Assembly: GCA_040507895.1 (NCBI GenBank)
Contig: JBEVNX010000048.1
Location: 1 to 12,370 of the forward strand
DNA: 12,370 bases
DNA from: JBEVNX01 sp040507895
GTDB taxonomy: Bacteria > Desulfobacterota > Binatia > JACPRU01
Reading direction: 5' to 3'
The notes below the pieces were generated by a model, which was not told where the DNA came from, did no database searches, and saw only the letters and a program-made list of their open reading frames with translations. Shown here one piece after another: positions 1 to 6,516 of the stretch (position 1 is the stretch's first letter; each line of letters starts with the position of its first letter). The translations under genes and the position numbers were made by a program.

Positions 1-1318
1 GGCGCCGTTGACAACGCTACGCCTCTACGCCGTCGACGAGATCCAATACTTCGCCTACCTACGTTCGGCGGTCCTCGACCATGACTTGGACTTCACGAAC
101 GAGTACAGCTGGTTCGTCGGCCGGGATCCAATCGAGTACCGAAGCCTCTCCGAGGCGTTTCTTGTTGCCAGGACGCCGGCGGGGCGCCCGCCGAACAATG
201 CGCCGATCGGTTCGGCAGTGCTTTGGTCTGCCCTCTATGTACCGACCGTCGCTATCGAGGCCTTGCTGGGCCGCGGAAGTTCGCCCCCGGGTTACTCCCC
301 AATGGACATCACGGCGGTCTGCGTGGCGTCGATGCTCTATGGAGTGCTCGGGCTTTTTCTCACGTACGAAGCATGCCGAGACTTCGTATCGACGCGCAGC
401 GCCTTTTGGGGGACGGTGATCGTGTGGCTCGGTAGCAACTTGTGTTTTTACATGTACGTGACTCCGCCCATGTCGCATGCGAACTCCTTCTTCGCCTCGG
501 CGCTCTTATTGTACGCCTGGCTGCGGGCGAAAGAGGGCCCGAAGTCGGCGCTAACGATCGGTGTCCTAGGTGGACTTCTGGCCAGTGTGCGCTGGCAGGA
601 TGCGCTGTTCATGCTCACCCCCCTATCAGCACCGCTTTTCCGTGGCACGGTAGGTGAACGCCGGGGCATTCGCCGTTGGCTTTCGTGGTCGCTTCTCATG
701 GCAGTCGGATTCGCGCTCGTTTTCGGATTTCAGCTCATCGTCTGGTGGCGACTCAACGGATCGCTCACGCCCTTTGGCGTGATGTCGGTTCACGGGCGGT
801 TCTCGCCTGCGGCGCCATATTTTTTCGGCGTGCTGTTCTCGCCATTTCACGGACTTTTCGTTTGGACCCCGGTGCTGGTTCCAGCGTTCGTTGGGCTCGC
901 CATGCTAGCCGCAGGAGACGCGCGGGGCAGGGCGATCGCCATCGGCGTTGTTGCGCAGATCTATCTGCTCTCGGGGTACGTCGTGGCTTTCGGTCACGGC
1001 TTTGGGCAGCGCCTGTTCGTCAGCTCGCTTCCCGCCGCTGCGATAGGCCTCGCTGTGTTCGTCGATCGGGTAGTGCCCAGGCTGCCCCGCGGCCTGCCGG
1101 CCGTCGGGGCGGTATTCGCGGTGTGGTGGAACCTCTCGCTGATGGTGCAGCACGGGATCGGCCTCATTCCCCGCAACGAGGGCGTCAGCCTCGGCACGCT
1201 GGTTCGGAACCAAATCGTCGAGGTGCCGCAGCGACTGCCAACGGTTCTCGAGCGCTATCTGCTGCGCCGCGAATCGTTCTACAAAGTGGACCCGTTGCGG
1301 CGCCCGGTGCAGGAATGA
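1..1318 (+). CDS. Polytopic membrane protein, GT-C/GT39-like glycosyltransferase (5' end outside window)
   Basis: The frame is open from the left edge to a TGA at 1316-1318. The first usable start in the window is a TTG at position 8, but I think the true start and first membrane helix lie upstream, so the gene is partial. About nine hydrophobic stretches are visible, for example PIGSAVLWSALYVP, SFFASALLLYAWL, SLLMAVGFALVFGFQLIVWW and FGVLFSPFHGLFVW. Near the visible N-terminus the loop AVDEIQYFAYLR, followed by DHDLDF, carries acidic residues where GT-C enzymes place their catalytic Asp after helix 1. GT-C proteins transfer sugars from polyprenyl-phosphate donors on the outer face of the inner membrane, and that is the inferred role. 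Its stop overlaps the start of the next GT4 gene (ATGA), which suggests co-translation and a shared glycan pathway. It could instead be a membrane protein of unknown function with the same topology. Substrate unknown. Confidence 0.7.
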   Translation, partial: APLTTLRLYAVDEIQYFAYLRSAVLDHDLDFTNEYSWFVGRDPIEYRSLSEAFLVARTPAGRPPNNAPIGSAVLWSALYVPTVAIEALLGRGSSPPGYSPMDITAVCVASMLYGVLGLFLTYEACRDFVSTRSAFWGTVIVWLGSNLCFYMYVTPPMSHANSFFASALLLYAWLRAKEGPKSALTIGVLGGLLASVRWQDALFMLTPLSAPLFRGTVGERRGIRRWLSWSLLMAVGFALVFGFQLIVWWRLNGSLTPFGVMSVHGRFSPAAPYFFGVLFSPFHGLFVWTPVLVPAFVGLAMLAAGDARGRAIAIGVVAQIYLLSGYVVAFGHGFGQRLFVSSLPAAAIGLAVFVDRVVPRLPRGLPAVGAVFAVWWNLSLMVQHGIGLIPRNEGVSLGTLVRNQIVEVPQRLPTVLERYLLRRESFYKVDPLRRPVQE

Positions 1319-2568
1319 GCCGGCGCGTTGCGGTGCTGGCAGCGACCTCGCTTCCCTGGCACCGCCACGGCGGCCTCGAACGTCACGTCTTTCAACTCTG
1401 CCGCTGGCTCCGAAAGCGTGACGTCTGCGTGGATCTCTTCACGTCGTCGCCGGAGAACCGGGCCGATCCGTTCGCCGGAGACGACGGATTTCACCTGTCG
1501 ATCGTGCCGGGCACGCCGTTCCTGCGTCGCCGCTTCGCGGTGGTGCTCTCGCGCAATACCCTCTATCCGTTGTTTTCGCTCCGCATGGGCAAGCAAGTGC
1601 TCGCAGAAGCGAGGTCGCGTGGCTACGCGGCTGTGATCGCGCAGGGGCTGACGGGTTTCGGCTACGCGTTCCATGCGGTCCGCCACTCCGGGTCTCCACC
1701 GCTCATCCTGAACCCGCAGGGCATGGAGGAGTCGCTCACGCCGAGCGCCGCGAAGCGCCTCGCCTATATGCCGTTCCGCGCGATGACCCGCTACGCGGCG
1801 CGCCGGGCAGCCGTAACCATCGCCACGGACGCGAGCTTCGCCGGAGTTGTCGAGCGAGTGCTCGGCCTATCGCCCGAGCGCGTCGAGGTGATTTCCAACG
1901 CAATCGACATCGACGAGTGCCGCCGCCTGGCCGGCGCAGAGCGGGGACGGCAGCTCTGCGAGCGGCTCGGAGTGGCGGACGCCAAGCCTTTGATCGTGAC
2001 CGTGGGCCGGCTGGCGCCGAACAAAGGCTTCGCGGTCGGACTCGACGCGCTCGCGCGCCTGCGGACCGACTTACCGGCATTGTGGCGATGGGTCGTCGTC
2101 GGCGAAGGCCCGCTCGGCGGCGACCTCCCCAACGTGGCGCGGCGCCTCGAGCTCGGCGCGCACGTACGCTTCGTCGGCGGCGTCTCCGACACCGACATGC
2201 ATAGCCTCCTCGCTCTTGCCGACCTCTTCCTGAATCCCACGCTCTATGAAGGGAGCTCGCTGGTAACGCTCGAAGCGATGAGCCACGGCTGCGCCGTCGT
2301 CGCCACCCGCGCCGGCGGTATCCCCGACAAGATTGAAGAAGCCGTGACGGGCTGGCTCGCGGAGCCAGGCGACGCGGACTCGCTTGCCCAGGCGATCTCT
2401 CGCTGGTGGAGGGCGGGCGATGCAGCGAGGGCGCGCATCCGAGCCGCAGCGGCCGAGCGCTGTCGGCAGCGCTTCGATTGGCCACGCTGCGTGGAGCGCT
2501 ACGTCGAGCTAGTTCGCGCTCTCGAAGGACAGTCCGGGAGGCCGCCGCATTGCCGGCGCGAGTCCTGA
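1315..2568 (+). CDS. GT4-family (group 1) glycosyltransferase
   Basis: This is a 417-residue protein starting at ATG 1315, which overlaps the preceding stop as ATGA. The frame stays open further upstream, but that part only shadows the previous gene. The N-terminal Rossmann half has the GT4 acceptor-side signature HGGLERHV (residues 18-25). The C-terminal half has IVTVGRLAPNKGF, as in nucleotide-sugar GT-B enzymes, and the retaining-GT4 EX7E motif at Glu312 and Glu320 (YEGSSLVTLEAM), followed by GCAVVATRAGGIPD. The length is normal for the family. It is expected to be a cytosolic, peripherally membrane-associated enzyme that moves a sugar from an activated nucleotide donor to a lipid- or glycan-linked acceptor. 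Coupling to the membrane GT-C-like gene suggests glycan or O-antigen assembly. Donor and acceptor cannot be read from the sequence. Confidence 0.92.
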   Translation: MSRRVAVLAATSLPWHRHGGLERHVFQLCRWLRKRDVCVDLFTSSPENRADPFAGDDGFHLSIVPGTPFLRRRFAVVLSRNTLYPLFSLRMGKQVLAEARSRGYAAVIAQGLTGFGYAFHAVRHSGSPPLILNPQGMEESLTPSAAKRLAYMPFRAMTRYAARRAAVTIATDASFAGVVERVLGLSPERVEVISNAIDIDECRRLAGAERGRQLCERLGVADAKPLIVTVGRLAPNKGFAVGLDALARLRTDLPALWRWVVVGEGPLGGDLPNVARRLELGAHVRFVGGVSDTDMHSLLALADLFLNPTLYEGSSLVTLEAMSHGCAVVATRAGGIPDKIEEAVTGWLAEPGDADSLAQAISRWWRAGDAARARIRAAAAERCRQRFDWPRCVERYVELVRALEGQSGRPPHCRRES

Positions 2569-2588
2569 CGCTCGGGCCTCGGGCAGGT

Positions 2589-2593
2589 AGGGG
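2589..2593 (+). promoter_or_regulatory. Possible ribosome binding site AGGGG before a TTG start at 2600
   Basis: AGGGG lies 6 nt before the TTG at 2600. It is the only signal favouring translation of the small frame 2600-2923. G-rich pentamers are common by chance in DNA of this composition, so the support is weak. Confidence 0.25.
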
Positions 2594-2599
2594 CGAGCC

Positions 2600-2923
2600 T
2601 TGCTGAGTAGCGGAGCATCGATCTATCTGCCCGCACTGCGGTACGCTGCTGGCCGGCTCGCGTTGGAGTTGCAAGTCATGCCCCTCCGAAACGGCTCAGA
2701 CGTCTCGGTGGCTACAGACGATGCCCGGTCGTCGCCAATCGCAGTCGAATTCGATGACGAACCTCTGCCGGCAAACAGGGTGCTGAGCGAAGGATCGCGA
2801 ACCTCTTGGTTGTCTGCGCCGATCGCCAGCGCGGCTCCGGGTCGAAGCGTCGTCAGGGTTCGGCCGATCCCCGTCGCGTCTTCGACGACGGTCCGCGTGT
2901 TGCGTTTCACCGTGCGCAGGTGA
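2600..2923 (+). CDS. Small unrecognised reading frame, possibly a C-terminal remnant
   Basis: This 107-codon frame starts at TTG 2600 behind a plausible AGGGG and ends at TGA 2921-2923. I do not recognise the family. The composition is protein-like: alternating hydrophobic and polar stretches such as PIAVEFDDEPLPANRVLSEG and RSVVRVRPIPVASSTTVRVL suggest a beta-sandwich. There is no signal peptide, membrane helix or catalytic motif. It reads like the tail of a larger protein, for example the soluble C-terminal domain found on some membrane glycosyltransferases, left after loss of the front. It sits between an intact GT4 gene and an intact AMP-ligase gene in the same direction, in a stretch that otherwise has poor coding character. 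It could be a short real gene, a decayed fragment or a chance frame. I lean towards a remnant. Confidence 0.3.
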   Translation: MLSSGASIYLPALRYAAGRLALELQVMPLRNGSDVSVATDDARSSPIAVEFDDEPLPANRVLSEGSRTSWLSAPIASAAPGRSVVRVRPIPVASSTTVRVLRFTVRR

Positions 2924-3053
2924 GCACGGTGGAGGCGCGCGCACGCAGCTCGGTGAGGGTCTACCTCGAGCCACGGCCTCACAGCGAGCCGCGAAGTCCA
3001 GGACTACGCTTCGGGGTTCGGGCCACTCGCTCCGATGCGCCGCGGTTGACCCA
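2924..3053 (+). other. Gap before the AMP-ligase gene with no confident gene
   Basis: No confident gene, tRNA or terminator is visible here. A frame opening with GTG at 2920 overlaps the previous stop as GTGA, and its first 20 or so codons have G/C-rich third positions (VEARARSSVRVYLEP). It then loses that character and runs in the wrong frame into the AMP-ligase gene. The ligase frame itself is open through this gap but offers no ATG or GTG before TTG 3054. I read this as decayed sequence or as the ligase's 5' leader. Confidence 0.3.
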
Positions 3054-4556
3054 TTGCGGCGCGAAGTCTATCGGCTGCATGTGCAGGGCGCGGACGCGAG
3101 GAATCATTTGCTGTGGCCGCTGCTCCAGGCGAACCTCGACCGCGGCGCGGGGGGACACGCGGCGCTCGTCGGCGAACGTGTTGTCTCGTACGCAGATCTA
3201 ACCGCGGCTACGGCTGCCGGCGCCGCCGAGATCGACGATCGCTTCGCGGCCGGCTCGCGCATCCTCGTCGCTTCGCGAAACCAGCTGCACGTCGCGATCG
3301 GTCTTCTGGCGGCGCTCGGCTCTCGGTCGGTGCCATTGCTCGTCGATCCGACGTCTCCCGCGGAGCTACGCCGAACGGCAAAGGAATGGTCCGTGGCTGG
3401 AGGCATCGGCGAACGCAGCGTGCTCGACGCGACCGCATCCCCCGTCTTCGACGCCACGCGCATCGCGGCGTGGCTCGACGCGCCCACTCCGCTCGCCGGT
3501 TACACGCCCCGCGCCGTATCTGAGGGGGAGCCGGCGTTTTGGACCTTCACCTCGGGCACGACGGGAGAGCCGAAGGCCGTGGTCCATGCGCATCGCGGAC
3601 CCGGGGCGGCGTTCGCAGCATTCGCCCGCGGGGTCCTCCAGCTCGGCCCCGAAGACGTGACGATCTCCACGGCAGGGCTGCCGTTCGTCTACGCCCTCGG
3701 CAACAACTTCTTCTTTCCGCTCATGGCCGGCGGTACCGCGGTTCTGCCCGCCGACCTGCTGCTGCCCACGGTGCTCAGGGACCTCGCTCGGCACGGTGCC
3801 ACCGTGCTCGTCGCAGGTCCCCGGTCCCTCTCCGCGCTCGCACGGCTGGTACGCCGTGCTCGGCACGTGGAAGCAATCCGCAGCTTGCGGATCGTGCTTT
3901 CGGCGGGTGAGCCGCTGCCGGGGCCGGTGTTTTGCGAGTGGGAGCGGCGCTTCGGGAAGCAGGTGCTCGACAATCTCGGCTGCACGGAGATGTTCAACTC
4001 GTTCATCAGCGGCATGCCTGGCCGTACCCGCGCGGACTCCCTCGGCTTCGCCGTGCCTGGCTTCGAGGTGCGGATCGGCGGCGCGCGAGCCGAGCCGGGA
4101 GCACGAGGAGCGCTCGCGGTTCGCGGCGAAAGCCGGGCGGTTGCTGTGGGCAGAAGCGGCGAGCTGAGGGCTCCCGAGGGGGAGTGGTGCGAAACCGGAG
4201 ACGAGGTCGAAGTCGATGCGCGCGGGGCCATCGTATTTCTCGGACGGAGCGACGACCGTTTCAAGGTGCAGGGTCAGTTCGTGCGTCCGGTGGAGATCGA
4301 GCGAGCCGTGACCGAGGTCAGCGGCGTCGCCGATTGCGTGGCGGTCCGCGAAGTGGATGTCAGCGGCCTCCCGTCCGTCGTCGTCAAGGTCGTCCCCGCC
4401 GCCGGGGCCGGCCGGGAAGACCTAGCTCGCCGCGTTCTTCGCCATGCGCGGGCGCGCCTCGAGCGCTTTGCCGTACCCGAGCGCGTCGATCTCGTCGAAT
4501 CGTTACCGCGGACCGAGCGCGGCAAGCTCAAACGCGCGACATCCGAGTGCTCGTGA
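3054..4556 (+). CDS. Adenylate-forming acyl/aryl-CoA (or ACP) ligase, benzoate-CoA-ligase-like
   Basis: This enzyme of up to 500 residues belongs to the ANL superfamily, which activates a carboxylic acid as acyl-AMP and passes it to CoA or an ACP thiol. All core motifs are present: the ATP loop TSGTTGEPK (166-174), GCTEM (309-313, like the STEM element of benzoate-CoA ligases), TGD with Asp383, the hinge GRSDDRFKVQG, and the C-terminal PRTERGKLKR with catalytic Lys491. It is therefore probably active, with an aromatic carboxylate as a plausible substrate. Length is normal. The start is uncertain: TTG 3054 is the earliest in-frame candidate, GTG 3081 is an alternative, and neither has a clear ribosome binding site. 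In aryl polyene clusters an enzyme of this superfamily loads an aromatic starter onto an ACP. An ACP gene lies 3.2 kb downstream, so that job is possible here but inferred. Confidence 0.9.
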   Translation: MRREVYRLHVQGADARNHLLWPLLQANLDRGAGGHAALVGERVVSYADLTAATAAGAAEIDDRFAAGSRILVASRNQLHVAIGLLAALGSRSVPLLVDPTSPAELRRTAKEWSVAGGIGERSVLDATASPVFDATRIAAWLDAPTPLAGYTPRAVSEGEPAFWTFTSGTTGEPKAVVHAHRGPGAAFAAFARGVLQLGPEDVTISTAGLPFVYALGNNFFFPLMAGGTAVLPADLLLPTVLRDLARHGATVLVAGPRSLSALARLVRRARHVEAIRSLRIVLSAGEPLPGPVFCEWERRFGKQVLDNLGCTEMFNSFISGMPGRTRADSLGFAVPGFEVRIGGARAEPGARGALAVRGESRAVAVGRSGELRAPEGEWCETGDEVEVDARGAIVFLGRSDDRFKVQGQFVRPVEIERAVTEVSGVADCVAVREVDVSGLPSVVVKVVPAAGAGREDLARRVLRHARARLERFAVPERVDLVESLPRTERGKLKRATSECS

Positions 4557-4562
4557 CCCACG

Positions 4563-4903
4563 ATGCTAGCGTACTTGCGGGAGGACGCATGGTCCGAGGC
4601 GACGATGATGTTTGCGCTAGCGATGGTCTGCTACACCGCGAACGGCAAGTCGATCGGCTCGGGCGACACGCTCCCGGCTCGTTACCTGCCGTTCGGTGTT
4701 CTTCGCCAGGGAGCTTCTACCTAGACGACTACCCGCTTCTCCATCGTGGTAAGGCCTACTCGATCCGGCGGATCGGCGATCATGACGTGTCGTTCTATCG
4801 GGGATCGCGGCTGTATATCCGCAACTGGCCGCTTTGGCAGCGCAGTCGCAGTCGCCTGCGCATTGCAGAGGGCCGCGTCGCGGTCGTCTCGTCGCCCCGC
4901 TAG
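4563..4903 (+). pseudogene. Frameshifted N-terminal fragment of a membrane protein (GT39-like)
   Basis: An ATG at 4563, 6 nt after the ligase stop, opens a 53-codon frame. It contains MMFALAMVCYTANGKSIG and GDTLPARYLPFGVLRQG and ends at TAG 4722-4724. The same protein continues in another frame from 4709 as GSFYLDDYPLLHRG and YSIRRIGDHDVSFY. Adding one G to the GGG run at 4709-4711 would join the two into one sequence. To me it resembles the first helix and loop of polytopic membrane proteins with a TANG...SGDT.PARYLP element, some annotated as GT39-like. After about 4800 the second frame becomes Arg-rich with no helices and stops at 4903, so the membrane body is missing and at least one more lesion is likely. 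It could be a sequencing indel combined with a deletion. Calling it a broken gene is well supported by the sequence. The family name is less sure. Confidence 0.6.
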
Positions 4904-4948
4904 GGACGGCTCTTTACTCGCTAGGCGCCAACCGATATCTCGGCGCCC

Positions 4949-5629
4949 GTGAAGATCTCGGTCGTGATCCCGGTCTTCAACGAGCGCGACACGATTGCGG
5001 AGATCGTCTCGCGCGTGCGCCGCGCGCTCGCGGGCCGCGAGGGCGAGATCGTCATCGTCGACGACGGCTCGACCGACGGCACGCGCGACGTCTTGCGCAC
5101 TCTCGACGGGGCCCACGTCATCGAGCACCCGCAGAACCAGGGAAAGGGCGCGGCGTTGCGCACGGGCTTCGCGGTCGCGACGGGCGACGTGGTGATCGTC
5201 CAGGACGCGGACCTCGAGTACGACCCCCGCGATTACCCCAAGCTCCTCGAGCCGATCGAGGATGGACGCGCCGACGTCGTCTTCGGCTCGCGATTCCTCG
5301 GCGGGCCGCACCGTGTGTTGTTCTTCTGGCACTACTTGGCGAACAAGCTGCTCACCTGGCTGTCGAACGCGGTCACCAATCTCAACCTCTCCGACATGGA
5401 GACGGGCTACAAGGTCTTTCGCCGCCCGGTGCTCGACAAGCTTCAGCTGCGCTCCGACCGGTTCAACTTCGAGCCGGAGATCACCGCAAAGGTCGCAAAG
5501 GCGCGCTGTCGCGTCTACGAGGTGCCGATCTCGTACAGCGGCCGCACCTACGAGGAGGGCAAGAAGATCGGAGCCCGCGACGGCCTCGCGGCGCTGTGGG
5601 CGATCATCAAGTTTCGATTCGTGGATTGA
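4949..5629 (+). CDS. GT2-family glycosyltransferase, DPM1/polyprenyl-phosphate-sugar synthase type
   Basis: This is a 226-residue GT-A enzyme starting with GTG 4949, placed exactly at the family's usual KISVVIPVFNE opening. No clear ribosome binding site precedes it. It has the nucleotide-binding pair VDDGSTDGT (Asp38-Asp39), the metal-binding DXD motif as Asp86-Ala-Asp88 (VQDADLEYDP), and METGYKVFRR, typical of bacterial dolichyl-phosphate-mannose-synthase-like proteins. There is no C-terminal membrane pair, so it is a short, cytosolic or peripheral form. Such enzymes commonly transfer a hexose from a nucleotide donor to polyprenyl phosphate, giving the donor used by GT-C membrane transferases like the one at the left edge. 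That functional link is inference. Its last 23 bp overlap the 3' end of the convergent rmlD-like gene, leaving no room for a terminator between them. Confidence 0.9.
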   Translation: MKISVVIPVFNERDTIAEIVSRVRRALAGREGEIVIVDDGSTDGTRDVLRTLDGAHVIEHPQNQGKGAALRTGFAVATGDVVIVQDADLEYDPRDYPKLLEPIEDGRADVVFGSRFLGGPHRVLFFWHYLANKLLTWLSNAVTNLNLSDMETGYKVFRRPVLDKLQLRSDRFNFEPEITAKVAKARCRVYEVPISYSGRTYEEGKKIGARDGLAALWAIIKFRFVD

Positions 5630-6485
5630 GGTATTCGGCGAGCGCCTCGCGCCACGAGCGCAAGTCGTCGAGACCGAGGCGGCCGAGGTGGCGCCGAGCG
5701 AGCACCGAATACGCCGGTCGCGGTGCGCGGGCGCCGTACTGCGTGGTCGTGATCGGCTCGACCGCCGCGTCGAGGCCGCTGAGCCGCACGATCTCGCGGG
5801 CGAACTCGTACCAGGAGCAACTCCCGGCGTTGGTGACGTGGTAGAGGCCGAGTAGATCGGCTGCGCGCGTCACGAGCCACCGATCGACGATCTCGATCGC
5901 CTTGACCGCGAGGTCGGCGGCCGACGTCGGGGATACCCGCTGATCGTCTACGACGCGGATCGTGCCGCGCTCCGCGGCGAGTCTACGGATCGTGTCGACG
6001 AAGTTTCCGCCCTTGCCGCCCGCCCCGCGCGATCCGTAGAGGCCGCAGGTTCGTAGGATCATGTGCCGCGGACCTTCGGCAGCGACCGCGCGCTCGCCGG
6101 CGAGCTTGGACGCGCCGTAGGCGCTGCGGGGGGAAGGAGGGTCCTCCTCGCCGAGAGGCACACGGGCGTCACCCGAAAACACGTAGTCGCTCGAGAAGTG
6201 AACGAGCAGCGCGTCGTGCGCGCGGCAGGCCTGCGCCAGGACGAGCGGACCCGTGCCGTTGACGAGCAGGGCCTCGTCGGGATGCTCCTCGGCGTCGTCC
6301 ACGCGGTTGAAGGCGGCGGTGTTGAAGACCACGGCGGGGCGCTCGGCGGCGATTCGCCGGTTCACCGCGGAGGCGTCTGCGATATCGAGCTCCGCGTGAG
6401 CACAGGCCACGGCGCGAGCCTGAAGTCGCTCCGCGAGCGCTCGTCCGAGCTGCCCCCGTGCCCCGGTGATGAGCAGGCGCGCCAC
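5607..6485 (-). CDS. rmlD: dTDP-4-dehydrorhamnose reductase (RmlD-like)
   Basis: This 292-residue short-chain reductase is read on the minus strand from a GTG at 6485-6483. The N-terminal NAD(P) loop is TGARGQLG (residues 7-14). VHFSSDYVFSG (95-105) supplies the active-site Ser99 and Asp100, and YGASK supplies catalytic Tyr123 and Lys127. NTAAFNRVDDAE and RVSPTSAADLA are also typical of RmlD. The enzyme makes dTDP-L-rhamnose by the last NADPH-dependent reduction, in the cytosol, for rhamnose-containing surface glycans. No rmlA, rmlB or rmlC is in the window, so the rest of the pathway must be elsewhere, or the enzyme acts on a related 4-keto-6-deoxysugar. It is the only minus-strand gene. It converges on and overlaps the GT2 gene, and diverges from the next GT4 gene across about 31 bp. 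Confidence 0.85.
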   Translation of the reverse strand: MARLLITGARGQLGRALAERLQARAVACAHAELDIADASAVNRRIAAERPAVVFNTAAFNRVDDAEEHPDEALLVNGTGPLVLAQACRAHDALLVHFSSDYVFSGDARVPLGEEDPPSPRSAYGASKLAGERAVAAEGPRHMILRTCGLYGSRGAGGKGGNFVDTIRRLAAERGTIRVVDDQRVSPTSAADLAVKAIEIVDRWLVTRAADLLGLYHVTNAGSCSWYEFAREIVRLSGLDAAVEPITTTQYGARAPRPAYSVLARRHLGRLGLDDLRSWREALAEYLNPRIET

Positions 6486-6501
6486 CGGGGCACCCTTAGC
6501 T

Positions 6502-6506
6502 GAAGG
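6502..6506 (+). promoter_or_regulatory. Ribosome binding site GAAGG supporting the ATG at 6517
   Basis: GAAGG lies 10 nt upstream of ATG 6517 and favours that start over an upstream in-frame ATG at 6466, which would overlap the divergent rmlD-like gene. The intergenic gap is only about 31 bp, so promoters for either gene would have to lie inside the neighbouring coding sequence. Confidence 0.45.
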
Positions 6507-6516
6507 CGGCGCATGG

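Noticed and set aside
676..1314. Open frame continuing upstream of the GT4 start at 1315
   Set aside because: The extension is Arg-rich, lies wholly inside the membrane-protein gene in another frame, and has no GT4-like sequence before the HGGLERHV region.
1736..2674. Long minus-strand open frame (312 codons)
   Set aside because: It is Arg/Ser/Pro-rich with no motif and lies antisense to a clear GT4 gene. Such frames are a by-product of GC-rich third positions.
3046..3074. TTGACC, 17-nt spacer, TATCGG as a promoter for the ligase gene
   Set aside because: The -10 match is only three of six, and the elements overlap the likely start region. This is too weak in GC-rich DNA to list as a feature.
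4721..5332. Minus-strand open frame of 203 codons antisense to the GT2 gene
   Set aside because: Composition is dominated by Arg, Asp and Val from complementing GT2 codons, with no recognisable domain, while the plus strand has all GT2 motifs.
6466..6516. Longer N-terminus for the second GT4 protein from ATG 6466
   Set aside because: It would overlap the divergent rmlD-like start by 20 bp, adds residues before the usual GT4 opening, and ignores the GAAGG that precedes ATG 6517.
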